From Aulostomus chinensis (lineage: Eukaryota; Chordata; Actinopteri; Syngnathiformes; Aulostomidae), in NCBI GenBank assembly GCA_037954235.1, contig JBBMOA010000006.1, positions 23,486,541 through 23,550,540 of the forward strand: a DNA stretch of 64,000 nucleotides. The letters run 5' to 3'. Below the pieces are notes generated by a model that saw only the letters and a program-made list of their open reading frames with translations, was not told the origin of the DNA and ran no database searches. The translations under genes were made by a program, and so were the position numbers. This document shows, piece by piece, positions 10,956 through 23,835 of the stretch (its first letter is position 1; each line of letters begins with the position of its first letter).

Positions 10956-11642
10956 CAACTTTATTAACTCCTTAAATCTTTTTTTTTTTTTTTTTTTTAA
11001 ATTTTGTGCACATTTTAAAAGTCCTTGCTGATGTGATATCTACCTTCAAGTGTCTGCATCCTCATCTCCCAAGGCCAGCACTTGCACCTCACATTGAAAA
11101 ATCATAAAACCTTAGAACTGAATTCAAGTTTAGATACATGGCTTTGTATTATTATTATTTTTATTTTTTATTATTATTTTAACTTAAATACAACTACAGT
11201 TACCCTTTAATTTTATTCTGTAGAAATATTACTTACCCAGAGGTAGCATTGAATCACCCAAGAAATTGAATTCAGCCCACAGAAGTCAAAATAGTACAAC
11301 AGAAATAGAAACATACATCAATAGAAGTTCAGTTTCTTTTTAAAAGCATTTATAAAGCTTGCATTTCAAATGTTCTATATGAGCAAGTGGCTTCTCATTT
11401 TTGGGGGCCAATTTTAGAGCTAAAATTCTAGCTTTAGAGGAAAAGGTAAAATAAAATTAAGACTTTGTACCTTAGAATACTTTTTTCTGTGGCTCACCAC
11501 TGGCCTGGCTGAAGACAGACAAACAGATGGACAGAACTGGTGTGATAATCAGGTTCACCATCTCTGGAATATGTTACAGAAGAGAGAGCTGTGCATGTGC
11601 AAACATTATCTTAAAGTAAATACCAGACAGTAAAGTGGGACT

Positions 11643-11680
11643 AACACACACACACACACTCACACTCACACACACACACA

Positions 11681-11768
<88 letters not shown>
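11643..11768. repeat. Long (CA)n microsatellite
   Basis: About 125 bp of CA with a few CT interruptions. The flanks 11030-11640 and 11770-12440 show no gene. Confidence 0.95.
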
Positions 11769-11770
<2 letters not shown>

Positions 11771-12442
11771 GTTGCTGTCATCACTTTAAAAACCTTAGTG
11801 ATATTTCAAAACTTACCTCAAGGCCTCTGTCTGTGCTTACTTCTGTCCTTCCAGGCCTTTAATTCCTTTAAACCCTGTTCATAATTAAAGGTTGCATGTT
11901 AGAACACAAAAGTGTACATTGTAGATGACACTTAAAGAACGTTCCTGGAGACACGTCAATCAAAACAGGTGCCCATTATTGTCAATATGCAAATCATTTC
12001 CAAGCTGTGACCAGCAAATCAAATACATTCTATGTATGTAGCATGTAAACTCCTTATCCAGGTGACTCACCAAGTGCATCCTAATGTATATTTATTGTAT
12101 ATAGTCAGGAGTTCCACAAAATACATCAGGAGATGTATGTGATCTTTATTTGAACCCAAAATGCAAATGAATGGTGGCAGCATGAAGACTTTAACATACA
12201 TAAACCCACATGAAGCATGTTCAGTAAAATAAATGGCTTTCTAGATGGCAAGCAAATCTGATTAGCACCTCCAAACATATTTATTTCATATTTAATCATT
12301 TTCTGTCCACACTGTTATTTTCAAATGATAAGATAACGTTCGTAGTGTCCAGACATTTCCAGCCTCTCTACAAAACACAAACTTGGAGAAACAGGTCACT
12401 TTGAAGATGTATTTGAGCAAAAAAAGGCATACTGTGTGTAAA

Positions 12443-12446
<4 letters not shown>

Positions 12447-12484
<38 letters not shown>

Positions 12485-12520
12485 TTTGTGCATGCCTGCA
12501 TGTTTGTGTGTGTATGTGGG
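12447..12520. repeat. (TG)n microsatellite
   Basis: TG run with TATG and TTTG interruptions. Confidence 0.9.
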
Positions 12521-12641
12521 TGAATGAGGCGACATTGTAAAAAATCTCATAAAGTTAGAAAAATGCTCTGAAGGCCCATTTACTGAAGGATGCTCCTCAG
12601 TCTGTGTCAAAGTTCACCTGCAATGAAAAACTCATAGTGCT

Positions 12642-12644
12642 ACG

Positions 12645-12701
<57 letters not shown>

Positions 12702-12702
12702 A
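12642..12702. repeat. (TA)n(TG)n compound microsatellite
   Basis: Short TA run continuing into about 40 bp of TG. Confidence 0.9.
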
Positions 12703-13438
12703 CTATGGGTTTTTTATTATTATTTTCCTATTTCTTATCTTCTCAAATATAAGCAACTGTCCCTATGATTAGCACAGTATTGGTTGTGCTTGTGGTAAAC
12801 ATAATTATACATTAAGGGCCCAGTAGTTCAGTGTTTTACAGTGGACTAATGAGAGCCATGTGCTATTGAAGTCCTCTGATCGTGTGCTTCATTCAGGCCT
12901 CAACTTGTTAAAACCAGCAGCAACCAGACAATTGTTGCCGGATGACAGGATGAAATCCAGTATTTAATTGAAGGAGATTTTACCGCAACCATCATGACAA
13001 CCCTTTTGTGTTCTATTTGCATTTTTCTTTTGTTGTACTTAAGAAATATTCACCCAGAGGGTGACTACCCAGACAGAGCAACATAATCATTATCTGTGGA
13101 ATTAACACAATAATGTGAGCAAACCCCAAACAAAAAAACTCAAGGGATGAAAACACTTCCTTATGATTTCCTGCTTTTTTTCATTCCACATAAATAAAAC
13201 ATTTTTATCTGCAGCCTAATATTATTACATCCTTATATCTTTCTGACTTGACAAAAAAGACAATGGAATCACTGAAATGAGCAGAATTTGGGATACCCTG
13301 CAAAAAGCTCCACCAAATGACTCCTATGAGTCATTTTCACACAGGATGTACTGTAGTGGCTCAGAGTAATTACAGGCCCAGTCTAGTCTCTGCCTCCTCC
13401 GTGGAGAGATGAGGAGGGAGCAGGCCACGGCGCATGTG

Positions 13439-13446
13439 TATAAATA
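13439..13446 (+). promoter_or_regulatory. TATA box of the glipr2-like gene
   Basis: TATAAATA lies about 30 bp upstream of the likely start of an untranslated first exon. That exon ends at 13516 with a GTAAGT donor. Confidence 0.65.
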
Positions 13447-13675
13447 GCAGCTTCAAGACAGCAAGAGGAACTGCATCTTCACATCTTTACATTCCTGAAG
13501 CTTAGAAAAACAACAGGTAAGTGCTGGAGACACTGCCAGCAGCAATTTGCACTTGTGACCACCAGACTATGAATCTGCAATCATATTGGTTACCTCTTGT
13601 ATAACTGGAATGTATTTTTATGTACTATTTTAACTGTATTCTTGTTTTACTCCAGCCTTCATTACCACAGACACA

Positions 13676-15003
13676 ATGGCAGGTTAGTGCACTGGATTTT
13701 CAGGAATTATATTGTAATGCAGGAGCACAAAACACATCAATAGCCACAGGATTTGAAATATCACTGAACACATATCTGCTGCATGCTAAGTACTAATCAA
13801 TAAACTATGTCTACTTACCTGCAGATGCAAGCTTTCAACAGGAGTTTCTGCAAACTCATAACACATACAGGCAAAAACATGGAGCAGAGCCAATGAAACT
13901 GAACAGCGAGCTGTCTGCTGCTGCTCAGGAGTGGGCCAATTACCTGCTCTCAAAAGCTGTCCTGGAACACAGTAAAACATCAGATGGAGAGAATATTTTT
14001 AATATGTGGAGCTCAGCACCACTGAAACTGACAGGTGGGTTGAAATAAAACATCTTTTCCATCCTCAGTTCATTTTTTCTTTGATTGAACCTTTGCCAAA
14101 ATTTCAGTCTCAGTTCTTCAAGTCAATTGATGGTTCTGGTTGATTTATTTCTTCACCAAAAAAAATAAAAAATAATAACTTGCTTGAAGAAATCCTTCAA
14201 AATACATATTTGTACATGTATTCACATAATAAATGTCAAATCCCTAACCGTACTGCTTCTGATAACTTGAGGCTTAACAGAGGGCGAAGGTTCAAAAACT
14301 GAGGACTGATTGATGAACCAGAATTATGGTACAGAACATAACTGTCCACCTGCAGCAATCGCAGACACACTACTTACACACTGATGCTTCAGGATAAATA
14401 ACTGAGTGATGCTATGCTGCATGTCAGTCATTGGGACCAAACCAGTATTTTTGGGGCGAGTTAAACTACATTTTCTGTCAATACCTGCGTACCTGCACTT
14501 TTAAAGGCAAAATACATTCCAGTGTGCTATTTGGTTCTACATATGTTTCTGCACATGTTTCTGGAAAAATCACGAAGCTCTGGATGGATTTGTCAATTGC
14601 TGTGTAGCTGTAACTGTAAATGCACTGAATGGGCATAATAATACTTTTGGTTAGCTCTCTGCTAAGGAATGTGGCTAAATCATTTAATGGTAAGGTTCTT
14701 CTGGACTTAATATTTTCAAACCAAATGGATCAAATTGGGATAGTGAAATGAACCAATTTGCAAGGGTTTTGGGCGAAGCAATTCAGAGCTGCTTTTTGGA
14801 AAAAGGGTATATACTGTACATCCAAGGAAGTGTTTTCTTTGTATACAAAATTAGTACACGCCCCGAAGTGCAGGATGAGTCATCAAAGATTTGAATATTT
14901 TTTTGCAGGAAGTAAAAAGACCATGCTTTTGATAGACAGAAAAATTAAATACAAACATTCTTCCACTTAAAAAGCAAAATAGAGACTAACAGGATACAGC
15001 GCT

Positions 15004-15068
<65 letters not shown>

Positions 15069-15703
15069 ATTTATTTTATTCAGGTAAGCTTGTGATATAC
15101 TGTTTTACATACTGTTATGCACTTGTGACATACAGTGACATACATATGCACAATTACACCTTTATTTTTTCTTAATGAGATTTAGAATGTGCCATGAGTA
15201 GCCACCTCCAGTTCAGCTCTGTTCGATAACCGAGATCCAACCACCTCTTCAAACGTTCATTTTCTTTCTCTGTCCTTTTAGGAAAAGAAGCTGTAGATTC
15301 GTGGTACAGTGAGATCAAAGATTACGACTGGAGCAACCCTGGATTTAGCAGCAACACTGGTAAAACCCACAAGCCATTACATGTGTTCACACATGCCTTA
15401 AGAGAGTTGAAATATGTAGAAAAAATACTTCATATTTACTAGGACCAAGCTATTAAAAAAGGTTAGTTTTATATCATAGTTTTTCAGGAATTTACATTGG
15501 TACAATATTGATTTAGTATTTTGAACAGAATATACAAAATACATTTCTCCTGAAAGTGAAAGAAAACAAGGTCCACTGTATTTTTGTCTGTGTGAGGGGA
15601 TGGGGTGGTGAAGGTGGGAACCTATGTTAAAATGTAGCAGCATAGATGCAAGTCTATAATCACTGACTTAGTTTTCAACCAAAAAAAAAAACTGTATAAT
15701 TTG

Positions 15704-15777
<74 letters not shown>

Positions 15778-17329
15778 GTTTATATATTGTATGTAAAGCT
15801 TTAAAAGTTGATGTATGGGTGCACTTGATAAAGATGATTTGATGATAAAAAGACCCCAAGACAATAATGACTTCAATAAAACCTGGATCTTTTGCAAGTT
15901 TTGTCATGCTGCTGTAGTATTCAGGACACACCGACAATAGTGTGGAGATGCACATATTATGATGCCGAGGTATACAGCAAAGTGTATTTTCAGCTGTTTT
16001 ATGAAAATTTTAGTGAACAATGTAAATTATTGTATCGTACCTTAGCATGTTATATCACAATATATTGTGATAATCTGGTATTGTTACTGTATACTGAGGT
16101 ACATCTCGTATTGTGGGGTCCTTGTTTACAGTCATTGTTTGACATCTATCCACCTATCATCACAGCTGTCAAAATACAAATGACATATACACATTTTGGC
16201 AGATTTTCAAAATTTCTTTAGACTTACAACAAAATTAAATATGGGAATTGCAACTAACCCCTGACTGTGTTTCTTCTAACAGGTCATTTTACTCAGGTCG
16301 TGTGGAAAGAAAGCACTGAGCTTGGGGTCGGCATGGCCGCTGATAATAACAAAGTCTTTGTGGTTGGGCAGTACCGGCCGGCAGGCAACGTCAACAAGAG
16401 GGAATTGTATGAGAATAATGTCCTCCCAGGTAACGCCTTTCCTCTGTTTGATGTGTTTTATTTATTGTGCAGCATCCTGATCACAGCGTACAGCTGGAGA
16501 AACTGCATGTTTGCATCTGAAAGACAAACATCCAAAACATTTAGAGGGTGGAGCCAGTATCTGAAATTAACTATATTTACTCAAACTATGCATTAATACT
16601 GTATTTATTACTTAATAATTTGATTGTTACTCTGCATTCTACTGTATTTGAAATGGTTTGTTACACTAATAACCTCACTATGATGAGCTTAAGGAGCATT
16701 GTGTGAACTCGTTTGGCAATGACGTAAAAGTGAAGGACGTTCATTCACATCAAAATATAATGCCTAAGTAATTATAATTCTAAATATTTCATGACTAAAT
16801 TGGCAAAAAAACTGCAAAATTATTAAAATTAACAATCTTAAAGACAGATAGTGAATCTGTGTCATGTGTTATGTGTATCAATTCCTGTAAACATTCTGGA
16901 TTTTGCTGAGGACAACATGAAAGCTCTTCAATGACCCCAGGGGCCCCCAGACTCCACTTAAAGGAACTTTTATTGCTGTACAGCGTATATCTAAAATGAG
17001 CCATGACAAAGAGTACTTTTACTTTTCATGCATCTTTTGCTGCTTTTCTTCTAAATTGATTGATTTAATCAATTAGGTGTAGTGAGTCTGCAGAATTGCT
17101 ACTGAATATTTTTTTCTGCTTCGTTGGTAGAAATTTGAAGAGAGGGATGCAGACTGTGGAAGCACTGATCATTGTTGTTTTTTGTTGTGCTGACTGAGCA
17201 CAGAATAACAGTGTTGTGCAGGAAACACAAGAAACTTGCTTTTTCACCTTTGTGCCAGAGTACTCCTGATGCTTTCAGCTTTATCAGTTGCATGTCTCAC
17301 CAATGTTTACCATCACTTTTCCAGCATAA
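13676..17329 (+). CDS. glipr2: GLIPR2-like (GAPR-1) CAP-superfamily protein
   Basis: A spliced gene with coding exons 13676-13682, 13825-14034, 15282-15359, 16283-16429 and 17325-17329. All have GT-AG borders and join in phase to give 148 aa. An untranslated first exon ends at 13516. The protein is a single CAP (SCP/PR-1) domain: HNTYRQKHG near residue 14, HS...GENIF (H51, E58), WYSEIKDY (E83), GHFTQVVWK (H100) and GQYRPAGN. These include the His/Glu cavity residues of the family. It ends NNVLPA, matching human GLIPR2 (154 aa, ending in NVLP plus a few residues). There is no signal peptide, so it is intracellular like GAPR-1. It starts MADA and lacks the Gly2 used for myristoylation and Golgi membrane anchoring in mammals. 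The five-base last exon (after TTTTCCAG) is inferred from phase and the polyA signal at 17459. A glipr2l paralogue name is possible. Confidence 0.85.
15003..15068. repeat. (CA)n microsatellite in glipr2-like intron
   Basis: About 60 bp of CA between coding exons 3 and 4 (second and third large exons). Confidence 0.95.
15704..15775. repeat. (AT)n microsatellite in glipr2-like intron
   Basis: About 70 bp of perfect AT, self-complementary and likely length-variable. The minus-strand frames full of Ile-Tyr here are artefacts of this repeat. Confidence 0.95.
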
Positions 17330-17458
17330 AAGCTGTGCATTTTACAGCTGGCAGAGAGGGGGTGGAAGTGAACCCTAAGACGTGCTGCATATTGCTGTAG
17401 AAGACCTGGAACCTCCCTACCATCCCCACAATACCATTACAAATCATTCATCCATGTG

Positions 17459-17464
17459 AATAAA
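17459..17464 (+). terminator. polyA signal of the glipr2-like gene
   Basis: AATAAA about 130 bp after the proposed stop codon, followed by an A-rich and then TTTTGTCTTG region. Confidence 0.6.
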
Positions 17465-19299
17465 ATCATTCCAAAAAAAAAACATTTTGTCTTGATTTTG
17501 CTTTTATAGTGCAATATAAACATTATCCACATTGTATTTCAGTTAATGAGCGATCACTTTAATGAGAGATAACTTCAATGAAATAGTTGAATACTTTGTC
17601 GTGGAAAAAGTATCCTATATGCTGTTATGTCACATGTACCTCCCTCCCTAGGACCATCCAAATATTTTGGATTTCTCAAGCTGAACAAAAAAAATGTGTC
17701 TGAGTTGGGCAAAACATGACTCTTGACTACATAAAGTCCTCCATCCGTGTTTCTGTGAGCTGAATATTGGAACAGGATCACCCTCAATACAAGTAGTGAT
17801 GTAATAAATAATCCAAAAAGACTTAACATTGATTTTTTAGAGACCATTAAGAAAATTTTCCATCACTGAATGTGAAAACATCAGGGATGAAGAGAACTGA
17901 ATCCTGGGTCTAAGGCAGGGTCTCAGTCTGTCACAGCTGTTCAGTACAAGAGGTAAAAAAAAAAAAAAAGAATTATCAGTAGATCAGCATCCATCACTGC
18001 CATCAGTTCCTGTAAACAGTGCATGTGTTCCTGGTGTTCCAGGTTGTGATGTTTGTAGGTTTCCCAGGTGGTAGAAGATCCCGCCGCACCCTGTCAGTAT
18101 AGTTTTCAGTGTGCATTTCCATGGTCGCAAGCTTGAAGGGTCTTCATCTCCTATGAGGTTATGGGGCTACTGTTTGGTTGATTTTGACTGAACTGAATTA
18201 TTTGGATTTAATTTGAATTTGCATGCAGTGTTGAGGTAAGTCAGGTTGCCTGGGTCCTCTAAACTGGCAGTATCAGATGGACTGGTGCAATTATTTTCTA
18301 GATTTTTGCCAGTTTTTCCCAAAAATCTCGTGAGATATTTGGACACACTGACCGTTGACACTGCAATTAACAAGAGCTGAGTTAACGGGCGCCATGGACG
18401 CTGACCTCACCATTAAAAGTAGGAGGAATGTGAGCTGATGGTGAGATGATAGGATGCATATGTAGCCTACGTATATATTGTACATATATATATCAATAAA
18501 ATAGATAGTTTAATTAAATCTATATACAACAAACAAAGATAATTAAAATTATACAAGCTGTATAGAGTTTTCCAACATATTCATTCTACAACGTAGTTAT
18601 ATAAATTTTGACTGATGTTTTCTGAGATTGTATCAGATTGTGGGTTGTAACTATATTCTGTGAAATTTATTCTGTTGCATTCTATTATTCTATTATAATT
18701 TATGGTAATGATAGCTTAGTATTAAATGGTGGCATCAGGACGATGATGCTAATGCGGGTCGTATTTGCTTCAATGAATGAGTTGTATTTTGTGTGTTTAG
18801 TTCCCACTTATTTCGCGTCACAGCAATCCAACAAAAGAATAAACCAACTGCTCCAGGACCCCTGCACCTGTGGATCCTCCCTGACCTATTTAGGTTCACA
18901 TACCTACAATACCTATGAAAACAGATATAGCCCGCGAAAAATAAGTGCATTGGATTATTCAAATCTACATAATACTTAAAAAGTCTGATGGCCATTTGCG
19001 ACTGGATATGAAAAAAAAAAGGTTTAAGGAGACTTCCTAAACCTTCTCAACTTGAATTTTGTTGGGATTTATGCAGATATGCGTGAACAATAGCCAAACT
19101 TGTTCTTGCTGACATTTGAGGGCCCCAAGAGCCAAAAGCCCATAATGTAGGTCCGGGTTCTATTACAGAGTTCGAACTTTGCAGTCTAATGTGTTTGGAG
19201 GGCGCTCACTATTTCATCCCTCACTCAAGTTCCAATCACAGTCCACCCTAAGTCTTCCGTATAGGTGTCAGTGTTGTTGTACCGCGTGCGTGGAAACGC

Positions 19300-19410
19300 A
19301 TTCAGCGAAATGACGTAAGTACGTGCGTACGTGCGTGCGTAGAACGCAGCGGCAACGTATTGTACTTGGTTGTTATGCTTCAAACCATACTTTACTTCGC
19401 TTTGTCTGAG
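19300..19410 (+). promoter_or_regulatory. Putative promoter and noncoding exon 1 of the FG-motif gene
   Basis: A CpG-containing stretch with TGACGTAA (CRE-like, about 19311) and repeated ACGTGCGT leads to '...ctttgtctgag' with a GTAAGT donor at 19411. The same exon end and donor survive in duplication copy 2 near 26820. The transcription start is not fixed by sequence. Confidence 0.45.
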
Positions 19411-20596
19411 GTAAGTTGGACTTCACTAAGCTCTGCACTTAATGTTAATAAATTGTATTTTATGTGATTTAAATTTGAGCAAATGACTGTATCTAATTGT
19501 AACTAATTTTCGAATCATCCTGTGTGAATCCTGTACAAATTTGAGTTCACTAACGCGATTTTTTAATAAAGTTTGATATTGAAGATAAGTTTAGCATTAG
19601 CATGCTTAGTTAGCTGAACCCACACAATTCTCTATTTAACTCGCTCATTTGCTCTTTTTTCGGGAGAGTTAAACCCGTGACGAAAACACAACTCGTTTAC
19701 CTTGAAACACGGGTATGTAGATATTTTATTGTATTTTAAATGGGTGTTTAACTGTCTGTTATCTGGTCTATCGAGAGACATAAAGTTTGGGCGCTGATGG
19801 TGTTAATTCATCTGTTAGCTGACAATTTATCTATTGTAGGAGATTTTTGTTACAAGGGATATAAGGGGTTGCTTTCAATTTAACATATATATTGATATGT
19901 AATTATTCACTTTAATGTATTACTGTGATAGAAGTGTTTTTTTTTGCGGATTCGTAATTTTTTTCTCTCTGTTGACTGGATGCTGAAGCATAACACATGG
20001 GAACTGTCTAGTTAAAAGATTTAAAACTCTTAATAATCCAGCTTTTAATTCTATCCCAACTTCTTCCTGGACTCTGTCATTTGAGAGCAAAGGGACAAGA
20101 GTCCATATATCTGGGGTCTCTGGCAGAGTTGGCTACTGTTGGGTGGAGGGTGCTCACTATTTTAAACAAATGAACCTCTTAACAATTATTGCACTTTCCT
20201 TCCATTTGAAAATGCAATGGGCACGTGAGTGATGAATTAGGATTAATTTTGCACAACTCCACATGCTGGGGACATGTTGGAGCCTGTTTAGAGGAAATAT
20301 TGGCAAATCAGACTGACTGTACAGGTCAATTCAGTGACAGAATTTGATCCCAACTGTTTGACTGGATCAAGAATGTGCCTCAGTTTTGGATGACAAATCC
20401 AGCTTGGGGTGTCAACCACACAAAATTGAATGTCGGACCTTGAAGTGTGAGACTGTAACCAGGTGACTACATGTTCCTGCAAAACAGAGCATTCTTTGAC
20501 CAAAACCTAAATAAAGTCAGGTTAAAAGACCAACTTTAACCTTCGTAGAACCTCTTCTCTCTTGCAGTTGACAGTAAACAGCAGAGCAACGTTACG

Positions 20597-21039
20597 ATGA
20601 ACTTCAGCCAGTTTGGCCACTTTGTCCCTGCAAAACCCACTGAAGCTGTGGTCCAGACCTCAACGATGAACCTGGTTTGTTTGTGTAACCCACTTGTGGT
20701 ATTCAAAACAATAATAATAAAAAAAACTAATTCAAAATATGTTTTGCTTAATGATTCAGTAGAACTGTATTGTACTTATGAATTGAGTGTAGACTAAATG
20801 AGCCGATCTGATCTGTAGGACCCTGAGAGAAAACGCTTGGAGGACCTGCTTACTGGTCGTCAGTCCTCAGGGTTGATGAGCTACAGTGCACGACGCATCC
20901 TGTTTGAGGACTTGTCCCGCCGCCTGGCTGTGAGTGAACACGTATTCCCCATTTCTTTTATGACTCTAAATATTTTACATGTTAATGAAAGACATTGTAT
21001 GTACATATATGTATAATGACTTTAGTTAAGTATATATAA

Positions 21040-21072
<33 letters not shown>

Positions 21073-23835
21073 GTATATATATATATGTATGTATGTATGT
21101 TAGTCATTATAATGTCAATGGCATAATTCATTATTGTTGTGACGTGAAAACGACGTTTTCCTGAGTTTTTGCTTTTCTTTGCAGTCACTGGATCGCAAAA
21201 GGAATCAACATTTGCAGTCCAAATGGGAACAAATGGTAAGCATAGCTTTTGTTTTGTAGCTCATTACTAACATGTGTTGATATTCCAGCTTCAGCCATGT
21301 TTTTACCTGGCACCGATTGACTGAATGCTCTGTGTTATCATCTTTTCTATTATTTAGCAGGATTTCAAGGCCAAACAAATGAGGAAGTTGGTGGTTCCTG
21401 TTGGAAAGCGCTCTGTGGTTTTCAGGACCACTTTGAGCCCTGTCAGAGTGAGCCAACGTCTGGACAGGACCCCAAGAGACACGGTCAGACCACACAGAGG
21501 TTAATACCTAAGAATCTAACCACACATGTGCTGGGTGTTCACTTTTTCCTTTTTTTTTTAAATATTAAACAGCCTACCAGACAGCCACCACCACCACCAC
21601 AGGTCCCTCCAGGTCCACCTAAACGGTCGGTTGTGATTCTCTGATCAGCAGTTGGAACATGTCACTCTCTATTCGGTGTTTAATTCCAATCAACATGATG
21701 CTTGGCATCCTCAGTACCTGTATTTCTTCTTACTCGATATTTACTCATCCTGTCCAACCCTCCAGTAGCCTGATTACTTCCAATGACCCAGTGAATGTGG
21801 TGACCAGCACGCCTGCAGCCAGCAGCCTGAGCTCTGAAGGAAATGAGCTGAAGAGAGAGAGGGTCACCTCAAGGTCATCCCCCAAACGTGAAGATGGGAA
21901 GGTGAGGGCTCTGCTTCTGAAAACAACAAATTGTTTAGATCAAATTTACCCTCATTACATCCTACTATTTTTATTTTCTCTCCCTCCAGCCAGTAGTGTT
22001 TCCTGCAACACATGAGGTCTGTCTGAAATGTAGTGCATCTAGTCGATATTCCTGCTTTATCTGTACCTGTCAGGGATTTTTTTTTCTTCAAAATATATAT
22101 GAAATTCATCATCGACTTTGATCGGACATTTAAGACAAATTTCATCATTGACAAGCATCATTTGACAGTATTTCAGAGATTTTGTGTGTATTTGGATTTT
22201 CTGAAAATGCCAAATTGTATCGAAATAATGTGCCTTCATTTCAAGATTCCATTTCATCTTTAACTGACGATCTGGTGCTTAACGCTTTCATACACACAAG
22301 TGTGAATGTGTGTTTATCTTTCGTTATTGTCAGCATGAAATTTGCACCCTTCTGCATCTAGCATGAAAAACATGGTTCACAAAGTCAAATATAGTGTGTC
22401 TCAGAATTAATTTGATATTCACATGTTTTCTGACATTAGGTGGCTGAAATTGTGGAGCTTCCAGCCACTTCTGCCTCAAGGCTTTCCTCCATACATGAAG
22501 GGGGGCGGGCCACTCCCACAAACGCAGCAGGTAAGAGATGTTTCCTTCTCTTTCTTTTGGGCACATTATCTGCTTCTGATTTCTGGTTCACGAGGATTTC
22601 TTCTTCTTCTTTTTCTTCCTCCCCTCCAAAACAAGACTTTTCTTTCAAGGCCAGTGACCATCCCAGTATTCAGTTGTCTTCATCCTTCACCTCATTCCCA
22701 CATGTGTTTGGCTCCACCTCCAGTTCATTAGGTAAGATGCATTTCCTTGTATACCTTTCTTCATGACTCACTATCTGCTTCTGATTTCTGTACTTTAATT
22801 ATGTTGATGCCACATGAATGACATGTTTCTTTAGCTTTTGGTGTCATTTTACCCTTTCACAGAACAAAGTTGAGATTTTAGGGTTTTCAATAATCACACT
22901 TATGACTTTTTATGTTATTTCCTTTTCAAGCTTTTGGGACCACGCGTACTGTTTTTGGCTCTGTTGCACAACGTGCTGCAGGTAATTTTCTGTAAATATT
23001 TTTCTTCACAGAGTTTGTAGTCTGTAGAACCACAATGTGCCTTTTTACACAATGAAACAGACCAGATCTGATATTTGTTGTATATTTGTATTCAGTGATA
23101 GTGGTTGTCAGGGGTGCTGTTTGGCCCGTTCTTTCATTCACACTCGTTTACCTAATTTTCATAAGACCACTAAATTGCAGACTGAAGTGACAATTGTGGA
23201 AACTGCTCTTAAAATGCCTCCAAAGTTTGAACTTGTCTACATCATAAGCAGAATAGATAAAGTTAAAATAATGAAGTGTGTGTTTTCTGTTGGACAACAC
23301 ATTTTCGTGTGACTGTCACCAGTAAATGTTTCTTCTTTTCCTCCAAACCACGACTTTTCTTTCAAAGCCAGTGACCGTCCCAGTGTTCACTTGTTTTCAT
23401 CCTCCACTTCAACCTCGCATGTGTTCGGCTCCACCTCCAGTTCATCAGGTAAGAGACAATTCCTGGCCTTTCTTTTTGAGGTTTTTCAGGAATTATATGT
23501 TGTCCTTTTTTTAATTGTTGTTTTGTTTTTGTTCCTCCCTGTCAGCTTTTGGGAACAGACGGAGGGTTGGCTCCATTGGACAAAGTGCTGCAGGTAATTC
23601 AACTGTGAATGTTATGCTTCTTGTAAAGTAAACTTAACTGTCAAAATAACAGTAAAACAAATAAAATTCCTGTTCTCCTTCTCCAAATCAAGACTTTTCA
23701 TTCAAGGCCATCGACCATCCCAGCATCAAGATTTCTTCATCCCCAGCACCAAATGTGTTTAGCAGCAGCAGCCTCACTCGTCCTCCCAACTTTTGGTCAA
23801 CCTGCTACAACATCCAGTGGCCCTCCCTCAGCTGA
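20597..23835 (+). CDS. Unidentified 13-coding-exon gene with FG motifs (362 aa model)
   Basis: Coding exons: 20597-20674, 20819-20929, 21185-21235, 21361-21483, 21573-21625, 21766-21901, 21990-22016, 22440-22530, 22636-22731, 22931-22981, 23368-23448, 23546-23593 and 23693-23835. All introns are GT-AG and every join keeps frame, giving 1089 nt. The N-terminal half is basic (ERKRLEDLLTGRQSSGLMSY, SARRILFEDLSRRLASLDRK, KQMRKLVVPVGKRSVVFRTT) with a proline stretch QPPPPPQVPPGPPK. The C-terminal half is Ser/Thr-rich with repeated DFSFKA, HVFGS and AFG motifs, which suggests an FG nucleoporin-like protein. I do not recognise the family. Exon 4 could instead end at 21499, which breaks frame. The last exon looks shifted by one base: the next frame reads FGQPATTSSGPPSAE to a stop near 23848. 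An untranslated first exon probably ends at 19410. Confidence 0.6.
21040..21100. repeat. (TG)n(TA)n compound microsatellite in intron
   Basis: TG run followed by TATATG and TATG repeats, between coding exons 2 and 3 of the FG-motif gene. Confidence 0.9.

Larger units (their letters stand above)
17965..21790. repeat. Segmental duplication, copy 1
   Basis: Matches 25535-28433 in the same orientation, at intervals. Shared landmarks are 'atcagtagatcagcatc', 'gcatgcagtgttgaggta', 'attaacaagagctgagttaa', 'tttagcattagcatgcttag', 'gggagagttaaacccgtgac', and exons 4-6 of the gene at 20597. Copy 1 keeps the functional order of exons. The leftmost several hundred bases also resemble the 5' part of the LINE at 24310. 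Confidence 0.85.

Noticed and set aside
11635..11862. Open frame rich in Thr-His (and minus-strand Cys-Val frames elsewhere)
   Set aside because: It is a translation of a CA/TG microsatellite with no real coding signal.
15622..15955. Minus-strand frames with long Ile-Tyr runs
   Set aside because: They arise from the perfect AT repeat in the glipr2-like intron.
16062..16079. Palindrome ATCACAATATATTGTGAT as an operator-like site
   Set aside because: AT-rich palindromes of this size occur by chance or in old hAT debris in fish introns, and nothing else supports regulation.
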